From the NCBI RefSeq assembly GCF_009208105.1, contig NZ_WFKL01000001.1, positions 62,001 to 126,000 on the forward strand: a DNA stretch of 64,000 nucleotides. The letters are read 5' to 3'. The DNA comes from Rouxiella sp. S1S-2 (lineage in GTDB: Bacteria; Pseudomonadota; Gammaproteobacteria; Enterobacterales; Enterobacteriaceae). Below the pieces are notes generated by a model. That model had not been told where the DNA came from. It did no database searches and saw nothing but the letters and a program-made list of their open reading frames with translations. The translations under genes and the position numbers were made by a program. Shown one piece after another: positions 42,824 to 55,341 of this stretch (the first letter of the stretch is position 1; every line of letters begins with the position of its first letter).

Positions 42824-44044
42824 TTACTTCTTGGCAGCGTTCAGGGCACGGATGCGTGAAGAGAGCGAGAACAGACGAATGAAACCGCCAGCGTGGCTGT
42901 GGTCGTACACTTCGTCTTCACCAAAGGTTGCAAACTCTTCAGAGTACATGCTGTTAGGTGATTTTTTCTGAATAGCGGTGGCAGTACCTTTGTAAAGCTT
43001 GACCACCACTTCACCGTTAACGTCTTGCGCCAATGAGTCAGCTGCGGCCTGAATAGACTCACGCAGTGGAGCGAACCAACGTCCGTCGTACACCACGTAA
43101 GACATTTCCTGACCCAGCTGCTCACGCCATTTGAAGCTGTCACGGTCCAGAACCAACTGCTCAACGCCGCGCAGCGCAGCCATCATGATGGTGCCGCCCG
43201 GGGTTTCGTAGCAGCCGCGAGACTTGATGCCTACCAAACGGTTTTCAACGATATCGATACGACCCACGCCGTGTTTAACACCCAGCGCATTCAGAGCATC
43301 AAGGCATTTGAACGGGCTCAGTTCCTGGCCGTTAACCCCAACAACCTCGCCTTTCACTACCTTAAGGGTCACCAGCTCGGCTTCGTCCGGTGCATCTTCA
43401 GGCGCAACGGTCCAGGCCCAGCAGTCTTTGTTTGGTGCATTCCACGGGCTTTCAAGTACGCCGCCTTCGGTGGAGATGTGCCATGCGTTTTCGTCACGGC
43501 TGTAGATTTTTTCCAGAGACGCGGTGGTCTTGATATTACGCTCTTTCAGGTAGTCAAGCAGGGCTTCACGAGAACGCAGGTCCCACTCACGCCACGGTGC
43601 CACAACTTTCAGATGCGGAGCGAGCGCGGTGTAGGTGGTTTCGAAACGAACCTGGTCGTTACCTTTACCGGTCGCACCGTGACACACGGCGTCTGCCCCG
43701 ACTTTCAGTGCCAGCTCAACCTGTGCTTTGGCAATCAGTGGGCGCGCCATTGAGGTGCCCAGCAGATAAGTCCCTTCGTACAGTGCACCGCTTTTCAGCA
43801 CCGGGTAAACGTAGTCTTTGATAAATTCTTCACGCAGGTCAACCACGTGACATTCAGAAGCACCGGTATCTAGCGCTTTTTGCTCGATACCTTCCAGGTC
43901 TGCCTGGTCCTGACCGATGTTGGCCACGAATGCCACCACTTCACAGTTACCATAGTTCTCTTTCAGCCATGGAATGATCGCTGAAGTATCCAGACCGCCT
44001 GAATAAGCCAGAACAATTTTGCTGATGCCTTGAGTTGCTGCCAT
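42824..44044 (-). CDS. argG: Argininosuccinate synthase (short-type)
   Basis: Joins citrulline and aspartate using ATP. The 406-residue product has the ATP-binding [10 protein letters not shown] at 13-22 and [15 protein letters not shown] near 118. It belongs to the shorter branch (about 400 residues) widespread in bacteria, not the longer 447-residue form found at a separate locus in E. coli K-12. It is placed inside argCBGH between argB and argH. AAGGAAAT precedes the ATG. Confidence 0.97.
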   Translation of the reverse strand: MAATQGISKIVLAYSGGLDTSAIIPWLKENYGNCEVVAFVANIGQDQADLEGIEQKALDTGASECHVVDLREEFIKDYVYPVLKSGALYEGTYLLGTSMARPLIAKAQVELALKVGADAVCHGATGKGNDQVRFETTYTALAPHLKVVAPWREWDLRSREALLDYLKERNIKTTASLEKIYSRDENAWHISTEGGVLESPWNAPNKDCWAWTVAPEDAPDEAELVTLKVVKGEVVGVNGQELSPFKCLDALNALGVKHGVGRIDIVENRLVGIKSRGCYETPGGTIMMAALRGVEQLVLDRDSFKWREQLGQEMSYVVYDGRWFAPLRESIQAAADSLAQDVNGEVVVKLYKGTATAIQKKSPNSMYSEEFATFGEDEVYDHSHAGGFIRLFSLSSRIRALNAAKK

Positions 44045-44122
44045 GATAATTTCCTTAAATATCTGATTTCGCGACGCTGTTTATCAACCGTATAGACGCC
44101 GCGCTTTTAATAAAATAGTGAG

Positions 44123-44896
44123 TTATGCCTGAATACGCGTGCCGATCGCGACACCATTAAAGAGCGCGGGCAACTGCTCGGCATGACGCCAGCTGGCGAT
44201 ATCGACCGGACGGCCTAACGTACGCGCCGCATCCAGAGCCGCATGCACTTTAACAATCATGCCGTCGGTGATAATGCCTTGCTCAATCATCTCTTCCGCT
44301 CGTGCTGCGGTCATTTCAGGTACACGTTGCCCTTTACCGTCCAGAATGCCGCTCACGTCGGAGAGCAGAATCAGGTCGGCGCCGAGCGTTGCCGCCAGCG
44401 CGGTTGCAGCCTGGTCGGCGTTAACGTTCATCAATGCACCTTCGGCAGTAATGCCGATAGAGCTAACGATAGGCAGATAACCCGCCGCGGTCAGTGTGTT
44501 AATCAGCGCTGGAGAACCGGCTTCTGCTTTACCCACAAAACCCAGTTCCTCGCTCAGCTGAGTCACGCTAACGGAACCGCCGTCGGCCAGAGAGAGACCA
44601 ACCGCATTAATGTTATTTTTCACCGCCCAGGACAGCAGCGTCTTGTTGGCGCTACCGGCCAGTGCACCGGTAATGATGTCAATTTGGTCGGCAGGCGTAA
44701 CGCGCAGGCCGGACTTTTTGACGACCGGCAGATTGAGGCGCTTCATCAGCTCATCAACCAGATAACCGCCGCCGTGAACAATCACCAGAGGGCGTTGAAA
44801 TTCCTGACGATAAGCGACCAGCGCATTGAAAAGGCGCTCCAGCGCTTCTTCATTGTCCAGCAATACGCCGCCTAATTTTATGACCAATGGATTCAT
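44123..44896 (-). CDS. argB: Acetylglutamate kinase
   Basis: Phosphorylates N-acetylglutamate in the second step of arginine synthesis. The 257-residue amino acid kinase fold shows [12 protein letters not shown], the nucleotide-binding [31 protein letters not shown] and [15 protein letters not shown]. It lacks the long N-terminal helix of arginine-inhibited hexameric forms. ATG at 44896 is preferred over the GTG at 44905, which sits almost on the GAGG ribosome-binding site. Confidence 0.96.
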   Translation of the reverse strand: MNPLVIKLGGVLLDNEEALERLFNALVAYRQEFQRPLVIVHGGGYLVDELMKRLNLPVVKKSGLRVTPADQIDIITGALAGSANKTLLSWAVKNNINAVGLSLADGGSVSVTQLSEELGFVGKAEAGSPALINTLTAAGYLPIVSSIGITAEGALMNVNADQAATALAATLGADLILLSDVSGILDGKGQRVPEMTAARAEEMIEQGIITDGMIVKVHAALDAARTLGRPVDIASWRHAEQLPALFNGVAIGTRIQA

Positions 44897-45023
44897 ACTG
44901 TTCACGCCTCAAAGTCTCTCCCTGCGCATGTGAAGCTGCCGCGCCGAGAGTTAAATGGATGTTTAATCTACCATCCCTGAGGCTATCAAGAAACGCTCAA
45001 AGAAAGGTGTTTTATAAAATTAA

Positions 45024-45049
45024 CAATGCGAAAGTTATCTCACGCATTG
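45024..45049 (-). repeat. Hairpin in the argC-argB intercistronic gap
   Basis: CAATGCG (45024-45030) and CGCATTG (45043-45049) form a 7-bp stem, followed on the minus strand by TTAATTTTAT. It starts 17 bp after the argC stop in a 170-bp gap. It could be a weak attenuator or mRNA stabiliser. Confidence 0.55.
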
Positions 45050-45066
45050 CCAACTAATTCAGCTGG

Positions 45067-46071
45067 TTATACCAGTGAGGTGGCTTCAGGGAAACCAAAG
45101 CGCAGGTTCAGACACTGTACCGCCTGAGCCGATGCACCTTTCAGCAGGTTATCTTCCGCTGCCACGATAATGACGTGCTCACCCTGCACCGCATAGCCAA
45201 TGTCGCAGAACGGCAGGCCGACAACGTTTTTCAGCGCTGGCATGCCTTTGTCGTACAGACGGACCAGCGGCTTGCTGGCATAGGCGCTTTGGAAGGCCTC
45301 GGCAACCTGCTCTGCACTGACGCCCGGCTTCAGACGACAAGTAATAGTGGCCAGAATCCCGCGCGGGAAACTGCCCAGGTGCGGGGTGAAAATCACCGGC
45401 GTGCCGAGGTGGGTCGATATTTCCGGATGATGACGATGATTGAAAATGCCGTAAGCATGCAGGCTGACTTCACAGAAGCTGGTACCGAGGCTGGCTTTGC
45501 GCCCCGCGCCGCTCACGCCGCTGGTCGCGTTGATAACTGGCCATTGGTCCTGATTCAGCAGCTGTTTTTCAAGCAGTGGTTTAATTGCCAACTGGGCCGC
45601 CGTCGGGTAACAACCCGGCACCGCAACCAGCTGCGCATCTTTTAGTTTATCGGCCTGCCATTCCGCCAGACCATAAACGGCCTTGTCGAGCCAGTCCTGA
45701 TGCTGATGTTCAAAACCATAGAATTGAGTGTAAAACGCAGGGTCTTTAACACGAAACGCACCAGACAGGTCAAACACGACACAACCGGCCGCCAGGAACT
45801 GCGGTGCCAGATCATGGCTGACTTCATGCGCGGTGGCTAAAAAAACAACGTCTACGCCTTTTGCCGCTTCGACAACATTTTCCAGAGGCAAAACAGGCAG
45901 ATCGACGATGCCCTTCAACTGCGGGTGCAAATCGGAAAGCAATTTCCCTGCATCTGCACTTTGCGCTGAAACCGTTAAACCGGTTATGTTCATATGTGGG
46001 TGACGATTGAGGTAGAGCGCGAGTTCAGCTCCAGCATAACCGGTTGCACCAACAATCAGCGTATTCAACAT
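45067..46071 (-). CDS. argC: N-acetyl-gamma-glutamyl-phosphate reductase
   Basis: NADPH-dependent reductase for the third step of arginine synthesis. The 334-residue protein has the Rossmann motif [16 protein letters not shown] at 6-21 and the catalytic cysteine in [13 protein letters not shown] near residue 155. It also has the HHRHPEIS-like histidine cluster [11 protein letters not shown]. First gene of argCBGH, divergent from argE. Confidence 0.98.
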   Translation of the reverse strand: MLNTLIVGATGYAGAELALYLNRHPHMNITGLTVSAQSADAGKLLSDLHPQLKGIVDLPVLPLENVVEAAKGVDVVFLATAHEVSHDLAPQFLAAGCVVFDLSGAFRVKDPAFYTQFYGFEHQHQDWLDKAVYGLAEWQADKLKDAQLVAVPGCYPTAAQLAIKPLLEKQLLNQDQWPVINATSGVSGAGRKASLGTSFCEVSLHAYGIFNHRHHPEISTHLGTPVIFTPHLGSFPRGILATITCRLKPGVSAEQVAEAFQSAYASKPLVRLYDKGMPALKNVVGLPFCDIGYAVQGEHVIIVAAEDNLLKGASAQAVQCLNLRFGFPEATSLV

Positions 46072-46212
46072 GGACTCAGTTCACCTTCTTTTAAAAAAAT
46101 AGAGGGCTCACTGCGTTTTTTACGCCAGAAACCCGCGAAATTCAGCCTGTTCGTTCTTTTTATCTACATTCGGAAACCTGCGTGTTTTTAGGGTTTCCTT
46201 ACGAACCGGCTT

Positions 46213-46255
46213 AATGTATTTTTATTCACATTAAATGCATGAATATTTATATTAC
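46213..46255. promoter_or_regulatory. argCBGH / argE divergent control region with two ARG-box-like sites
   Basis: Two imperfect 18-bp ARG boxes are seen: 46213-46230 (core TGTATTTTTATTCA) and 46238-46255 (core TGAATATTTATATTA), against the ArgR consensus TGAATwwwwATTCA. Their centres are 25 bp apart, slightly more than the usual spacing. ArgR repression of both divergent units is expected from the family and from E. coli. Confidence 0.7.
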
Positions 46256-46276
46256 CCTAACCAAAGGCTGTCAACA

Positions 46277-47428
46277 GTGAAGATGAAATTACCTCCATTT
46301 ATTGAGCTATACCGTGCGTTAATCGCCACGCCATCGATCAGTGCCACCGACAGCGCATTGGATCAAAGCAATGAAACCCTAATCAACTTGCTGGCAGGCT
46401 GGTTTACCGATTTAGGCTTCAAGGTCGAAATTCAGCCGGTACCCAATACGCGTAATAAATTCAACATGCTGGCCAGCATTGGTGAAGGTGCCGGTGGCCT
46501 GCTGCTGGCGGGCCATACCGATACCGTGCCTTTCGACGACGGACGCTGGACGCGCGACCCCTTTACCCTTACCGAGCATGAAAATAGGCTTTACGGACTG
46601 GGCACTGCCGACATGAAAGGCTTTTTTGCTTTTATTCTCGATGCACTGCGCGATATTGATACTGAGAAGCTGGGCAAACCGCTGTATATTTTGGCCACCG
46701 CTGACGAAGAGACCACCATGGCCGGTGCCAGCTATTTTGCCAAGACCTCCACTATTCGTCCTGACTGTGCAATTATCGGTGAGCCAACCTCGCTTAAGCC
46801 GGTGCGCGCCCACAAGGGTCATATTTCCAATGCCATCCGCATTACCGGCCAATCGGGGCACTCAAGCGATCCGGGTCGCGGTATCAACGCCATCGAGCTG
46901 ATGCACGACTCTATCACCCACCTGATGGGCTTGCGCAATACGCTAAAAGAACGCTACAACCACAGCGGTTTCGCCATTCCTTATCCCACTATGAACTTCG
47001 GGCATATTAACGGCGGTGACGCAGCCAACCGCATTTGCGCCTGCTGTGAACTGCATATGGATATTCGCCCACTGCCGGGCCTGACACTGTCGGATTTGGA
47101 CGATTTACTCAACGAGACGCTGGAACCTGTCAGCAGCCGCTGGCCGGGCCGTTTGACGATTGAAGCGCTGCATCCGCCGATCCCGGGATACGAATGCCCA
47201 CCGGACCACCGTCTGGTGCAAGTGGTTGAAAAACTGCTGGGCACTGAAACTGAAATTGTTAACTACTGCACCGAAGCACCGTTTATTCAGGAGCTTTGCC
47301 CAACGCTGGTGTTAGGCCCGGGTTCTATCGATCAGGCTCACCAGCCGGATGAGTACATTGATACCGCCTTTATCAAACCAACGCGTGAGTTGATCGCTCA
47401 GGTTGTGCACCACTTCTGCCACCACTGA
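46277..47428 (+). CDS. argE: Acetylornithine deacetylase
   Basis: Zinc metallopeptidase-family enzyme (M20) that frees ornithine from N-acetylornithine, used by enterics in the linear arginine pathway. The 383 residues equal E. coli ArgE. Metal-site motifs are [35 protein letters not shown] and IGEPTS. The GTG at 46277 is chosen: AAAGG lies about 10 bases upstream and VKMKLPPF aligns with MKNKLPPF of E. coli. An ATG two codons later and one at 46235 are alternatives. Confidence 0.95.
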   Translation: MKMKLPPFIELYRALIATPSISATDSALDQSNETLINLLAGWFTDLGFKVEIQPVPNTRNKFNMLASIGEGAGGLLLAGHTDTVPFDDGRWTRDPFTLTEHENRLYGLGTADMKGFFAFILDALRDIDTEKLGKPLYILATADEETTMAGASYFAKTSTIRPDCAIIGEPTSLKPVRAHKGHISNAIRITGQSGHSSDPGRGINAIELMHDSITHLMGLRNTLKERYNHSGFAIPYPTMNFGHINGGDAANRICACCELHMDIRPLPGLTLSDLDDLLNETLEPVSSRWPGRLTIEALHPPIPGYECPPDHRLVQVVEKLLGTETEIVNYCTEAPFIQELCPTLVLGPGSIDQAHQPDEYIDTAFIKPTRELIAQVVHHFCHH

Positions 47429-47744
47429 GTGCGCGGGCGCCACCCTCTCACTGTTAATGGGATGTAACAAAAGAAGGGCATCATGCAATGCCCTTTGATA
47501 TTGTACAAACAGGCCAATTAGCCGCACTAATAACCCACCGGCTGTAATTAAATTTCAGCCTGATTCCTCGATTCAGCTAATTTCTAATGAGAAGAATAGG
47601 GTTTTTGCGGTAAGTTCCTACAGTACTGAAATTGAACTACCGAGATTTGCCATGAAGGCGAGCTAGACAGAGGCGAATGCGCCTTACGGGTGAAAGTTAT
47701 TTACAAGACATAAAAAATCAAACAAGAAACGGGTCAGAGGTAAT
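47429..47744. other. argE-ppc intergenic region
   Basis: These 316 bp contain one hairpin, AAGGGCAT/ATGCCCTT (47474-47493, with a CATGCA loop), 45 bp after argE and without a U-run; it may be the argE terminator. The right part should hold the ppc promoter; I see no other feature. Confidence 0.5.
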
Positions 47745-50390
47745 ATGAACGAACAATATTCCGCAATGCGAAGTAATGTCAGCACGTTGGGCAAGCTGCT
47801 TGGAGACACCATCAAGGACACGCTGGGAGAGCAGGTTCTCGAGCGCGTTGAAAAAATCCGCAAGTTGTCCAAATCCTCTCGTGCGGGTAATGAGGCAGAC
47901 CGTCAGGAATTGCTGACTACGCTGCAAAACTTATCGAATGACGAATTACTTCCGGTTGCTCGCGCTTTCAGTCAGTTTTTAAACCTGACCAACGTGGCCG
48001 AGCAGTACCACAGTATTTCTCCACACGGCGAAGCAGCCAGCAATCCAGAAGCATTGGCACAGCTGATCGAACGTTTAAAATCTAAAAACTTGTCAGATCA
48101 GCAGTTACGCGATGCCGTTGAAGCGCTCTCCATTGAGCTGGTACTGACTGCGCATCCGACGGAAATTGCTCGCCGAACTCTGATCCATAAACTGGTTGAA
48201 ATTAACAACTGCCTGAAGCAGCTCGACCATAACGATTTGGCCGACTACGAACGTAAGCAGATCATGCGTCGCCTGCGCCAATTGATTGCCCAGTCATGGC
48301 ACACGGATGAAATCCGTAAAATTCGCCCTACGCCAGTTGATGAAGCCAAATGGGGCTTTGCCGTTGTTGAAAATAGCCTGTGGGAAGGCGTTCCGGCTTT
48401 CCTTCGCGAATTCAATGAACAGCTCGAAACCTCACTGGATTACAAAATGCCGGTCGAGGCCGTGCCGGTGCGATTCACCTCCTGGATGGGTGGCGATCGC
48501 GACGGTAACCCAAACGTGACGGCAGCTATCACGCGTCACGTGCTGCAGCTCAGCCGCTGGAAAGCGACCGACCTGTTCCTGCGCGACATTCACGTGTTGA
48601 TTTCAGAGCTGTCGATGACCGAAGCCACACCGGAGCTGCGTGAACGCGCCGGTGGCGAAGACGTGGTGGAGCCTTATCGCACCATCATGAAAGACGTGCG
48701 TGCTCAACTGCTGTCAACCCAGGGTTACCTGGAAGCACGTCTGAAAGGCGAAAAACTGCCGCGTCCTAAAGACCTGCTGGTGAACAATGACCAGCTTTGG
48801 GAACCGCTGTACGCCTGCTATCAGTCATTGCTGGCCTGCAACATGGGCATTATCGCCAACGGTCAACTGCTTGATACGCTGCGCCGTGTGCGCTGTTTCG
48901 GCGTGCCGCTGGTACGTATTGATATCCGTCAGGAAAGTAATCGCCATACCGAAGCGATTGCCGAAATCACCCGCTTCCTCGGCTTGGGCGATTACGAAAG
49001 CTGGTCAGAAAACGACAAACAGGCGTTCCTGATCCGTGAATTGAACTCGGCCCGCCCGCTGGTTCCACGCAACTGGACCCCGAGTGCGGAAACCAAAGAA
49101 GTGCTGGATACCTGCCAGGTTGCCGCAGAAGCGCCTGAAGGCTCGATTGCCGCCTATGTCATCTCGATGGCGCGTACGCCTTCTGACGTGCTGGCGGTGC
49201 ATTTACTGCTCAAAGAAGCCGGTTGTCCGTTTGCCATGCCGGTTGCCCCACTGTTTGAAACTCTTGATGACCTGAACAACGCGGATTCCGTGATGACTCA
49301 GTTGCTCAACATCGACTGGTATCGCGGTTTCATTCAGGGCAAACAAATGGTGATGATTGGCTATTCCGACTCCGCCAAAGACGCGGGCGTGATGGCAGCC
49401 TCGTGGGCGCAGTATCGCGCTCAGGATGCGTTAATCAAAACCTGTGAGAAAGCGGGCGTTCTGTTGACGCTGTTCCACGGACGCGGCGGCTCTATCGGGC
49501 GCGGTGGTGCACCGGCTCACGCCGCGCTGCTTTCACAGCCTCCGGGCAGCCTGAAAGGTGGCCTGCGCGTTACCGAACAGGGCGAAATGATCCGCTTCAA
49601 ATACGGCCTGCCGGAAGTCACTATCAGCAGTCTGGCGCTTTACACCGGTGCCATTCTTGAGGCAAACCTGCTGCCGCCGCCTGAGCCTAAAAAGGCCTGG
49701 GTTGAGGTCATGGATCAGCTTTCTGACGTTTCGTGCAAGATGTACCGCGGCTACGTGCGTGAGAATAAAGACTTCGTGCCTTACTTCCGCTCGGCAACGC
49801 CTGAGCAGGAGCTGGCCAAGTTGCCTCTTGGTTCGCGTCCTGCCAAGCGTAAAGCCAGCGGCGGCGTTGAAAGCCTGCGCGCAATTCCATGGATTTTCGC
49901 CTGGACGCAAAACCGCCTGATGCTGCCAGCCTGGCTCGGTGCGGGTGCAGGTCTGCAAGCCGTTGTCGATGCCGGCAAGCGCGACGTGCTCGAGTCAATG
50001 TGCCGCGACTGGCCGTTCTTCTCTACGCGAATTGGCATGCTGGAAATGGTGTTTGCCAAAGCCGACCTGTGGCTGGCGGAATACTACGATCAGCGTCTGG
50101 TCAGCAAAGACCTGTGGCCGCTGGGTCAGAAACTGCGCGATCAGTTAAGCAACGACATCAAAGTGGTGTTGGCTATCTCCAATGACGATCACTTGATGGC
50201 GGACCTGCCTTGGATTGCCGAGTCTATTGCACTGCGTAACGTCTATACCGACCCGTTGAACGTCCTGCAAGCCGAGCTTCTGCATCGTTCCCGCCAGCTC
50301 GAAGAGCAAGGCGAGCTTGATGCCCGCGTTGAGCAAGCGTTGATGGTGACCATTGCCGGCGTGGCGGCTGGTATGCGTAATACCGGCTAG
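47745..50390 (+). CDS. ppc: Phosphoenolpyruvate carboxylase
   Basis: Anaplerotic enzyme converting PEP and bicarbonate to oxaloacetate; activated by acetyl-CoA and inhibited by aspartate. The 881 residues compare with 883 in E. coli. Motifs: [16 protein letters not shown] (catalytic His near 138), RDGNPNVT near 248, [19 protein letters not shown] (Lys near 544), the glycine-rich [14 protein letters not shown] near 583, and the terminal MRNTG. Confidence 0.98.
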   Translation: MNEQYSAMRSNVSTLGKLLGDTIKDTLGEQVLERVEKIRKLSKSSRAGNEADRQELLTTLQNLSNDELLPVARAFSQFLNLTNVAEQYHSISPHGEAASNPEALAQLIERLKSKNLSDQQLRDAVEALSIELVLTAHPTEIARRTLIHKLVEINNCLKQLDHNDLADYERKQIMRRLRQLIAQSWHTDEIRKIRPTPVDEAKWGFAVVENSLWEGVPAFLREFNEQLETSLDYKMPVEAVPVRFTSWMGGDRDGNPNVTAAITRHVLQLSRWKATDLFLRDIHVLISELSMTEATPELRERAGGEDVVEPYRTIMKDVRAQLLSTQGYLEARLKGEKLPRPKDLLVNNDQLWEPLYACYQSLLACNMGIIANGQLLDTLRRVRCFGVPLVRIDIRQESNRHTEAIAEITRFLGLGDYESWSENDKQAFLIRELNSARPLVPRNWTPSAETKEVLDTCQVAAEAPEGSIAAYVISMARTPSDVLAVHLLLKEAGCPFAMPVAPLFETLDDLNNADSVMTQLLNIDWYRGFIQGKQMVMIGYSDSAKDAGVMAASWAQYRAQDALIKTCEKAGVLLTLFHGRGGSIGRGGAPAHAALLSQPPGSLKGGLRVTEQGEMIRFKYGLPEVTISSLALYTGAILEANLLPPPEPKKAWVEVMDQLSDVSCKMYRGYVRENKDFVPYFRSATPEQELAKLPLGSRPAKRKASGGVESLRAIPWIFAWTQNRLMLPAWLGAGAGLQAVVDAGKRDVLESMCRDWPFFSTRIGMLEMVFAKADLWLAEYYDQRLVSKDLWPLGQKLRDQLSNDIKVVLAISNDDHLMADLPWIAESIALRNVYTDPLNVLQAELLHRSRQLEEQGELDARVEQALMVTIAGVAAGMRNTG

Positions 50391-50428
50391 TCATTAGCCT
50401 TCCCCCAAAACGGGAAGGGTTAAATACT

Positions 50429-50460
50429 AAAAAACCCAGCTCTGATGTCTGGGTTTTTTT
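50429..50460 (+). terminator. ppc terminator
   Basis: AAAAAACCCAG (50429-50439) and CTGGGTTTTTTT (50449-50460) with a nine-base loop. A- and T-tracts allow use from the convergent metF side too. Confidence 0.92.
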
Positions 50461-50552
50461 ATGTCTCTGCTATGTAATACCGCGCAGAGTTCGCGTTGTA
50501 GCAAGCAGTATTGTGAATAAGTAACCGGGGCGAACGAAAGGGACCAATCAGG

Positions 50553-51494
<942 letters not shown>

Positions 51495-51513
51495 TTATCG
51501 GCGTCACCTGATA

Positions 51514-51545
51514 AGCGTCTAGACGTCTAAACGTATGGATGTAAA
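51514..51545. promoter_or_regulatory. Tandem MetJ operator (met boxes) upstream of metF
   Basis: Four consecutive 8-mers: AGCGTCTA, GACGTCTA, AACGTATG and GATGTAAA, from 51514 to 51545. The first two are close to the AGACGTCT consensus; the outer ones degrade. MetJ with S-adenosylmethionine binds at least two boxes cooperatively and represses metF. Confidence 0.9.
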
Positions 51546-51681
51546 ATGCGGGATTTTGGTTAAAGAGTCAACTCAAAAATGATGTCGGGTTATGATTAAT
51601 TTTCACTCAAAGTGAAGGAATTTCAAGTTCAGGCGGGAAGTGAAATATCCCCCTGCGGCAAGGCTGCGCAGGGGGAAAAAA

Positions 51682-54117
51682 TTAAAGCAGCTGGGTCAAG
51701 CGGTTAAGGTCAGATTGAATGGCACCGGCAGTCACATCGCGTCCGGCACCCGGTCCACGGATAACCAGCGGATTATCACGATACCAACGGCTTTCGATAG
51801 CAAAAACGTTATCACACGGCAGCAACGAGGCCAGTGGATGATCATCGCGGACGGCTTCAACCCCCACGCGCGCCTTGCCGTTGGCGTCGAAGCGCGCCAC
51901 GTAGCGCAGCACCAGGCCCATTTCTCTGGCCGCCTCAAGCCGCTGCAGCATTTGCTGATTCAGCGCCTCTCCCCCCTCAAAGAACTGATCGACCGAACCG
52001 GTCTCGCAGCCTTCAGGCACCAGCGACTCCACGCGAACCTGGGTAGGTTCAATGTCATAACCCGCTTCACGTGCCAGAATGACCAGCTTGCGCATCACGT
52101 CCTGGCCCGAAAGGTCCACACGCGGGTCTGGCTCGGTAAGACCCTGCTGCCACGCCTGATCCACCAGTTCGGTAAACGGCTGCGTGCCGTCAAATTGCAG
52201 GAACAACCAGGACAGCGTACCCGAAAAGATCCCGCTGATAGCCAGAATACTGTCGCCGCTTTCACGCAGATCACGCACCGTATGGTTGATAGGTAACCCA
52301 GCACCCACCGTGGCGTTGTACAGCCAGTGGCTGCCCGTTTTAGCAAACGCGTCGCGAATTTGGCGATACTGATTGCTGCACGAGGCGCCCGCCACTTTGT
52401 TCGCGCTAATGACGTGGAAACCATAGCTGGCGAAATCAAGGTATTGATCCGCAAGCTCGGCGCTGGCGGTAACATCGAGCACCACCAAATCATCATAAGG
52501 ATGCGCACGCATCCACAAGAACAGCGACTCTTCGTCGTGCTCGCGTGCTTCATCGTCAAAAAACGCCAGTGCACGGCTGGCATCAAGCCCGTTGTAACTC
52601 AACAGGCTGCGTTTACTGTCAACTACGCCCGCCAGCACAAATTCGAATCCGCTGCGCGCAGAAATATTTTTCTGCTCACGGGCAAACAGCTCAAGCCAGC
52701 GCGAACCTATATTTCCTTTGCCAAACAGCATCAGGCCAATGCGTTTTTCAGCGCGGAACAGCGTGTTGTGCAGCCCCTGAACCAGATGCTCGGTAGGGCC
52801 TACGCGTAATACCGCCACCAGGCTAATACCGTCTTCCGCCTGCCAGATGAATTCTACCGGCTGGTCTTTGATTTCCTGATAGAAACGGTGGCTGTGCAGC
52901 GGGTTTTTGCATACCCCGGCCCCAACCAGTGCCACCATCGCCAACCCTTCTCGCAGCGTCAGGCGACCCGGTAAACCGGCCTCTTCGAGCACCGCCAGCG
53001 CGCTGTTAACCACCTCGGAGGTGTAACACAGCTGCAGAAGATTTCGGTCAGCGTGCACGCCGGTTGCGAGCGGTTTAACCTGAGCGCGTTTAAGCAATAG
53101 TTCAACGTCTTTATGCGCCAGCGCAAAATCATGAGCCGGACTGATAGCCACCTCAATCAGGCAGATATCGTCGTGACTGGTGACAATCTTCGCTCCAGTA
53201 CCCGAGGCAAGCACGCGCTCAATGCGGGTCGAGCCCTGTTCAGGCTGATAGCTGCAACGCAGCTGCAAATCAATATCACTGCCCGATACCGGCTGTAAGG
53301 TGCGGGTGTGCAGCACCGGTGCCGCCAAACGCGCCAGCTCGCTGGCTTCGTCAAGGCGCAGCAGCGGAAGAAGGCAGGCATCTTTAACCTTGCGCGGGTC
53401 AGCGCTGTAAACACCGGCCACGTCACTCCATATGGTCACGCGGCTCACACCGGCCAGAGCACCAATCTGTGTAGCAGAATAGTCACTGCCGTTGCGCCCG
53501 AGCAGCACGGTTTCTCCCGCGTCATTGCGCGAGATAAAGCCGGTCACCACCAAGTACTGGTGAGGATGCTGGGCCAAAAGCTGTTGCAGCAGCGGGTAGG
53601 AACGACCCTCGTCCACCTGCGGCTGCGCGGCACGTTCGGCACGTAAAAAATCGCGGGCATCAAGCCAGGCGGAAGGCACGTCCATTTTCGCCAGCAGTGC
53701 CGACATGAGACGTGCAGACCACACTTCACCCTGCCCAACCACTTCGGCATAAACCGCGTCGGTCATTTTGCCGTCGAGCAGTATCGCCAAACGTTCGAGG
53801 TCGTTAATAAAGGTCGCAATCAGGGTTTCAGCCATTTCGACAGGCAGCAGGCCAGTAATCAGCTCACTCTGATAACGACGCAGCGCCTGCTGCACCTGAT
53901 GGGCCGAGATCCGGTCGGTCTGACTAAGCTTAAGCCAGTTAATCAGCTGGTTAGTGGTACTACCCGCTGCCGAAACCACCATGATATCGCCAGGATTACC
54001 GTATTCAGCCATGATGCCAGCCACGCGAAGATAACATTTCGCGTCGGCCAGACTGCTACCGCCAAATTTGTGTAACTGCCGACTTCCTGCCGGCGCTGCA
54101 ACCGCTATTGCACTCAT
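51682..54117 (-). CDS. metL: Bifunctional aspartokinase II / homoserine dehydrogenase II
   Basis: Two enzymes of the aspartate pathway to methionine and threonine in one chain of 811 residues (E. coli 810). Residues about 10-250 are the kinase (LHKFGGSSLADAKCYLRVAG; LGRNGSDYSATQIGALAG). A central ACT-type linker follows. The dehydrogenase starts near 465 with LMLFGKGNIGSRWLELFA and has GIFSGTLSWLF near 650. The MetL isozyme is not inhibited by threonine. It lies 3 bp after metB. Confidence 0.97.
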   Translation of the reverse strand: MSAIAVAAPAGSRQLHKFGGSSLADAKCYLRVAGIMAEYGNPGDIMVVSAAGSTTNQLINWLKLSQTDRISAHQVQQALRRYQSELITGLLPVEMAETLIATFINDLERLAILLDGKMTDAVYAEVVGQGEVWSARLMSALLAKMDVPSAWLDARDFLRAERAAQPQVDEGRSYPLLQQLLAQHPHQYLVVTGFISRNDAGETVLLGRNGSDYSATQIGALAGVSRVTIWSDVAGVYSADPRKVKDACLLPLLRLDEASELARLAAPVLHTRTLQPVSGSDIDLQLRCSYQPEQGSTRIERVLASGTGAKIVTSHDDICLIEVAISPAHDFALAHKDVELLLKRAQVKPLATGVHADRNLLQLCYTSEVVNSALAVLEEAGLPGRLTLREGLAMVALVGAGVCKNPLHSHRFYQEIKDQPVEFIWQAEDGISLVAVLRVGPTEHLVQGLHNTLFRAEKRIGLMLFGKGNIGSRWLELFAREQKNISARSGFEFVLAGVVDSKRSLLSYNGLDASRALAFFDDEAREHDEESLFLWMRAHPYDDLVVLDVTASAELADQYLDFASYGFHVISANKVAGASCSNQYRQIRDAFAKTGSHWLYNATVGAGLPINHTVRDLRESGDSILAISGIFSGTLSWLFLQFDGTQPFTELVDQAWQQGLTEPDPRVDLSGQDVMRKLVILAREAGYDIEPTQVRVESLVPEGCETGSVDQFFEGGEALNQQMLQRLEAAREMGLVLRYVARFDANGKARVGVEAVRDDHPLASLLPCDNVFAIESRWYRDNPLVIRGPGAGRDVTAGAIQSDLNRLTQLL

Positions 54118-54120
54118 TAC

Positions 54121-55281
54121 TTACCTCTTTGCCGCCGCCTGGAAAGCCTGTTCCAGATCGGCAATTAAATCTTCGCTATCTTCAAGACCGACAGAAACGC
54201 GCAGTAAACTGTCGGATATCCCGGCGGCTGCCCGTGCTTCTGCTGACATGCCTGCGTGGGTCATGGTTGCGGTATGTGAAATCAGACTTTCTACGCCGCC
54301 CAGTGATTCGGCCAGCGTGAAAAGTTTTAATTCGGAGAGGAAGTGGCGTAAGCGTGCCTCATCTCCTGCAAATTCGAAGCTTACCATAGCACCAAATCCG
54401 CGCTGCTGACGTCGCGCAATTTCGTGACCCTGGTTCTCCGGCAGTGAAGGATGATACAGCTTTTTAACCAATGATTGTTTCTGTAAATAAGCAACGATAG
54501 CCAATGCATTTTCCTGCTGCTGTTTCACACGCACGCTAACGGTGCGCAGTCCGCGCAGCAACAGATAACTGTCGAAGGCTGCGCCGGTCACGCCAATATT
54601 ATTTCCCCACCAGGCAAGCTCGGTGGCGTGCTCGGCAGTTTTGGAAATAACCGTGCCCGCCACCACGTCGGAATGGCCGTTCAAGTATTTGGTACACGAA
54701 TGCACCACTAAATCCGCACCCAGCTTCAACGGCTGCTGCAACACCGGGCTCAGGAAGGTGTTGTCTACTACTGTCAGTGCACCGGCCTGATGTGCAGCGT
54801 CGCAAATGGCCTGAATATCGACGACGCGCAGCAGAGGATTACTTGGGGTTTCGATCAACACCAGCTTAGGCTGTTGCGCCAAGGCATCACTCAGCGCCTG
54901 CGGGTCACCCTGATCGACAAACAATACGCGATAAGCGCCACGCTTGCTCAGGCTGTCGAATAAACGATAGCTGCCGCCGTAGCAGTCGTGCGGAGCCACC
55001 AGCAAATCGCCCGGTTTAAGAAACACGGTGCACACCAGATGAATCGCCGACATACCGCTGCTGGTTAACACGGCACCCGCACCGCCTTCGAGGTCTGCCA
55101 AAGCCCGCTGGACCACGTCACGCGTGGGATTGCCGCGACGCGAATAGTCGTGAGCCCTTGGCTGATTAAAATCTTCAAAGTTATAGGTACTGGAGAGTGT
55201 AATAGGTGGAACAACGCAGCCATATTGCTGGTCGATGTTAAGTCCACTGCTAACCGCGATAGTGCCTTGCTTGAGCGTCAT
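54121..55281 (-). CDS. metB: Cystathionine gamma-synthase
   Basis: PLP enzyme that joins O-succinylhomoserine and cysteine to cystathionine. The 386 residues match E. coli MetB. The PLP lysine is Lys198 in VVHSCTKYLNGHSDVVAG. Other landmarks are SRRGNPTRDVVQRALADLEG near 48 and VEHPGL-like sequence KKLYHPSLPENQGHE. First gene of metBL, divergent from metJ. Confidence 0.98.
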   Translation of the reverse strand: MTLKQGTIAVSSGLNIDQQYGCVVPPITLSSTYNFEDFNQPRAHDYSRRGNPTRDVVQRALADLEGGAGAVLTSSGMSAIHLVCTVFLKPGDLLVAPHDCYGGSYRLFDSLSKRGAYRVLFVDQGDPQALSDALAQQPKLVLIETPSNPLLRVVDIQAICDAAHQAGALTVVDNTFLSPVLQQPLKLGADLVVHSCTKYLNGHSDVVAGTVISKTAEHATELAWWGNNIGVTGAAFDSYLLLRGLRTVSVRVKQQQENALAIVAYLQKQSLVKKLYHPSLPENQGHEIARRQQRGFGAMVSFEFAGDEARLRHFLSELKLFTLAESLGGVESLISHTATMTHAGMSAEARAAAGISDSLLRVSVGLEDSEDLIADLEQAFQAAAKR

Positions 55282-55341
55282 ATGTGCTCCCCGACGGGAT
55301 TAAATGAGGATGAGGGAGTAAAGATTAATCGTTAGCGGGAT

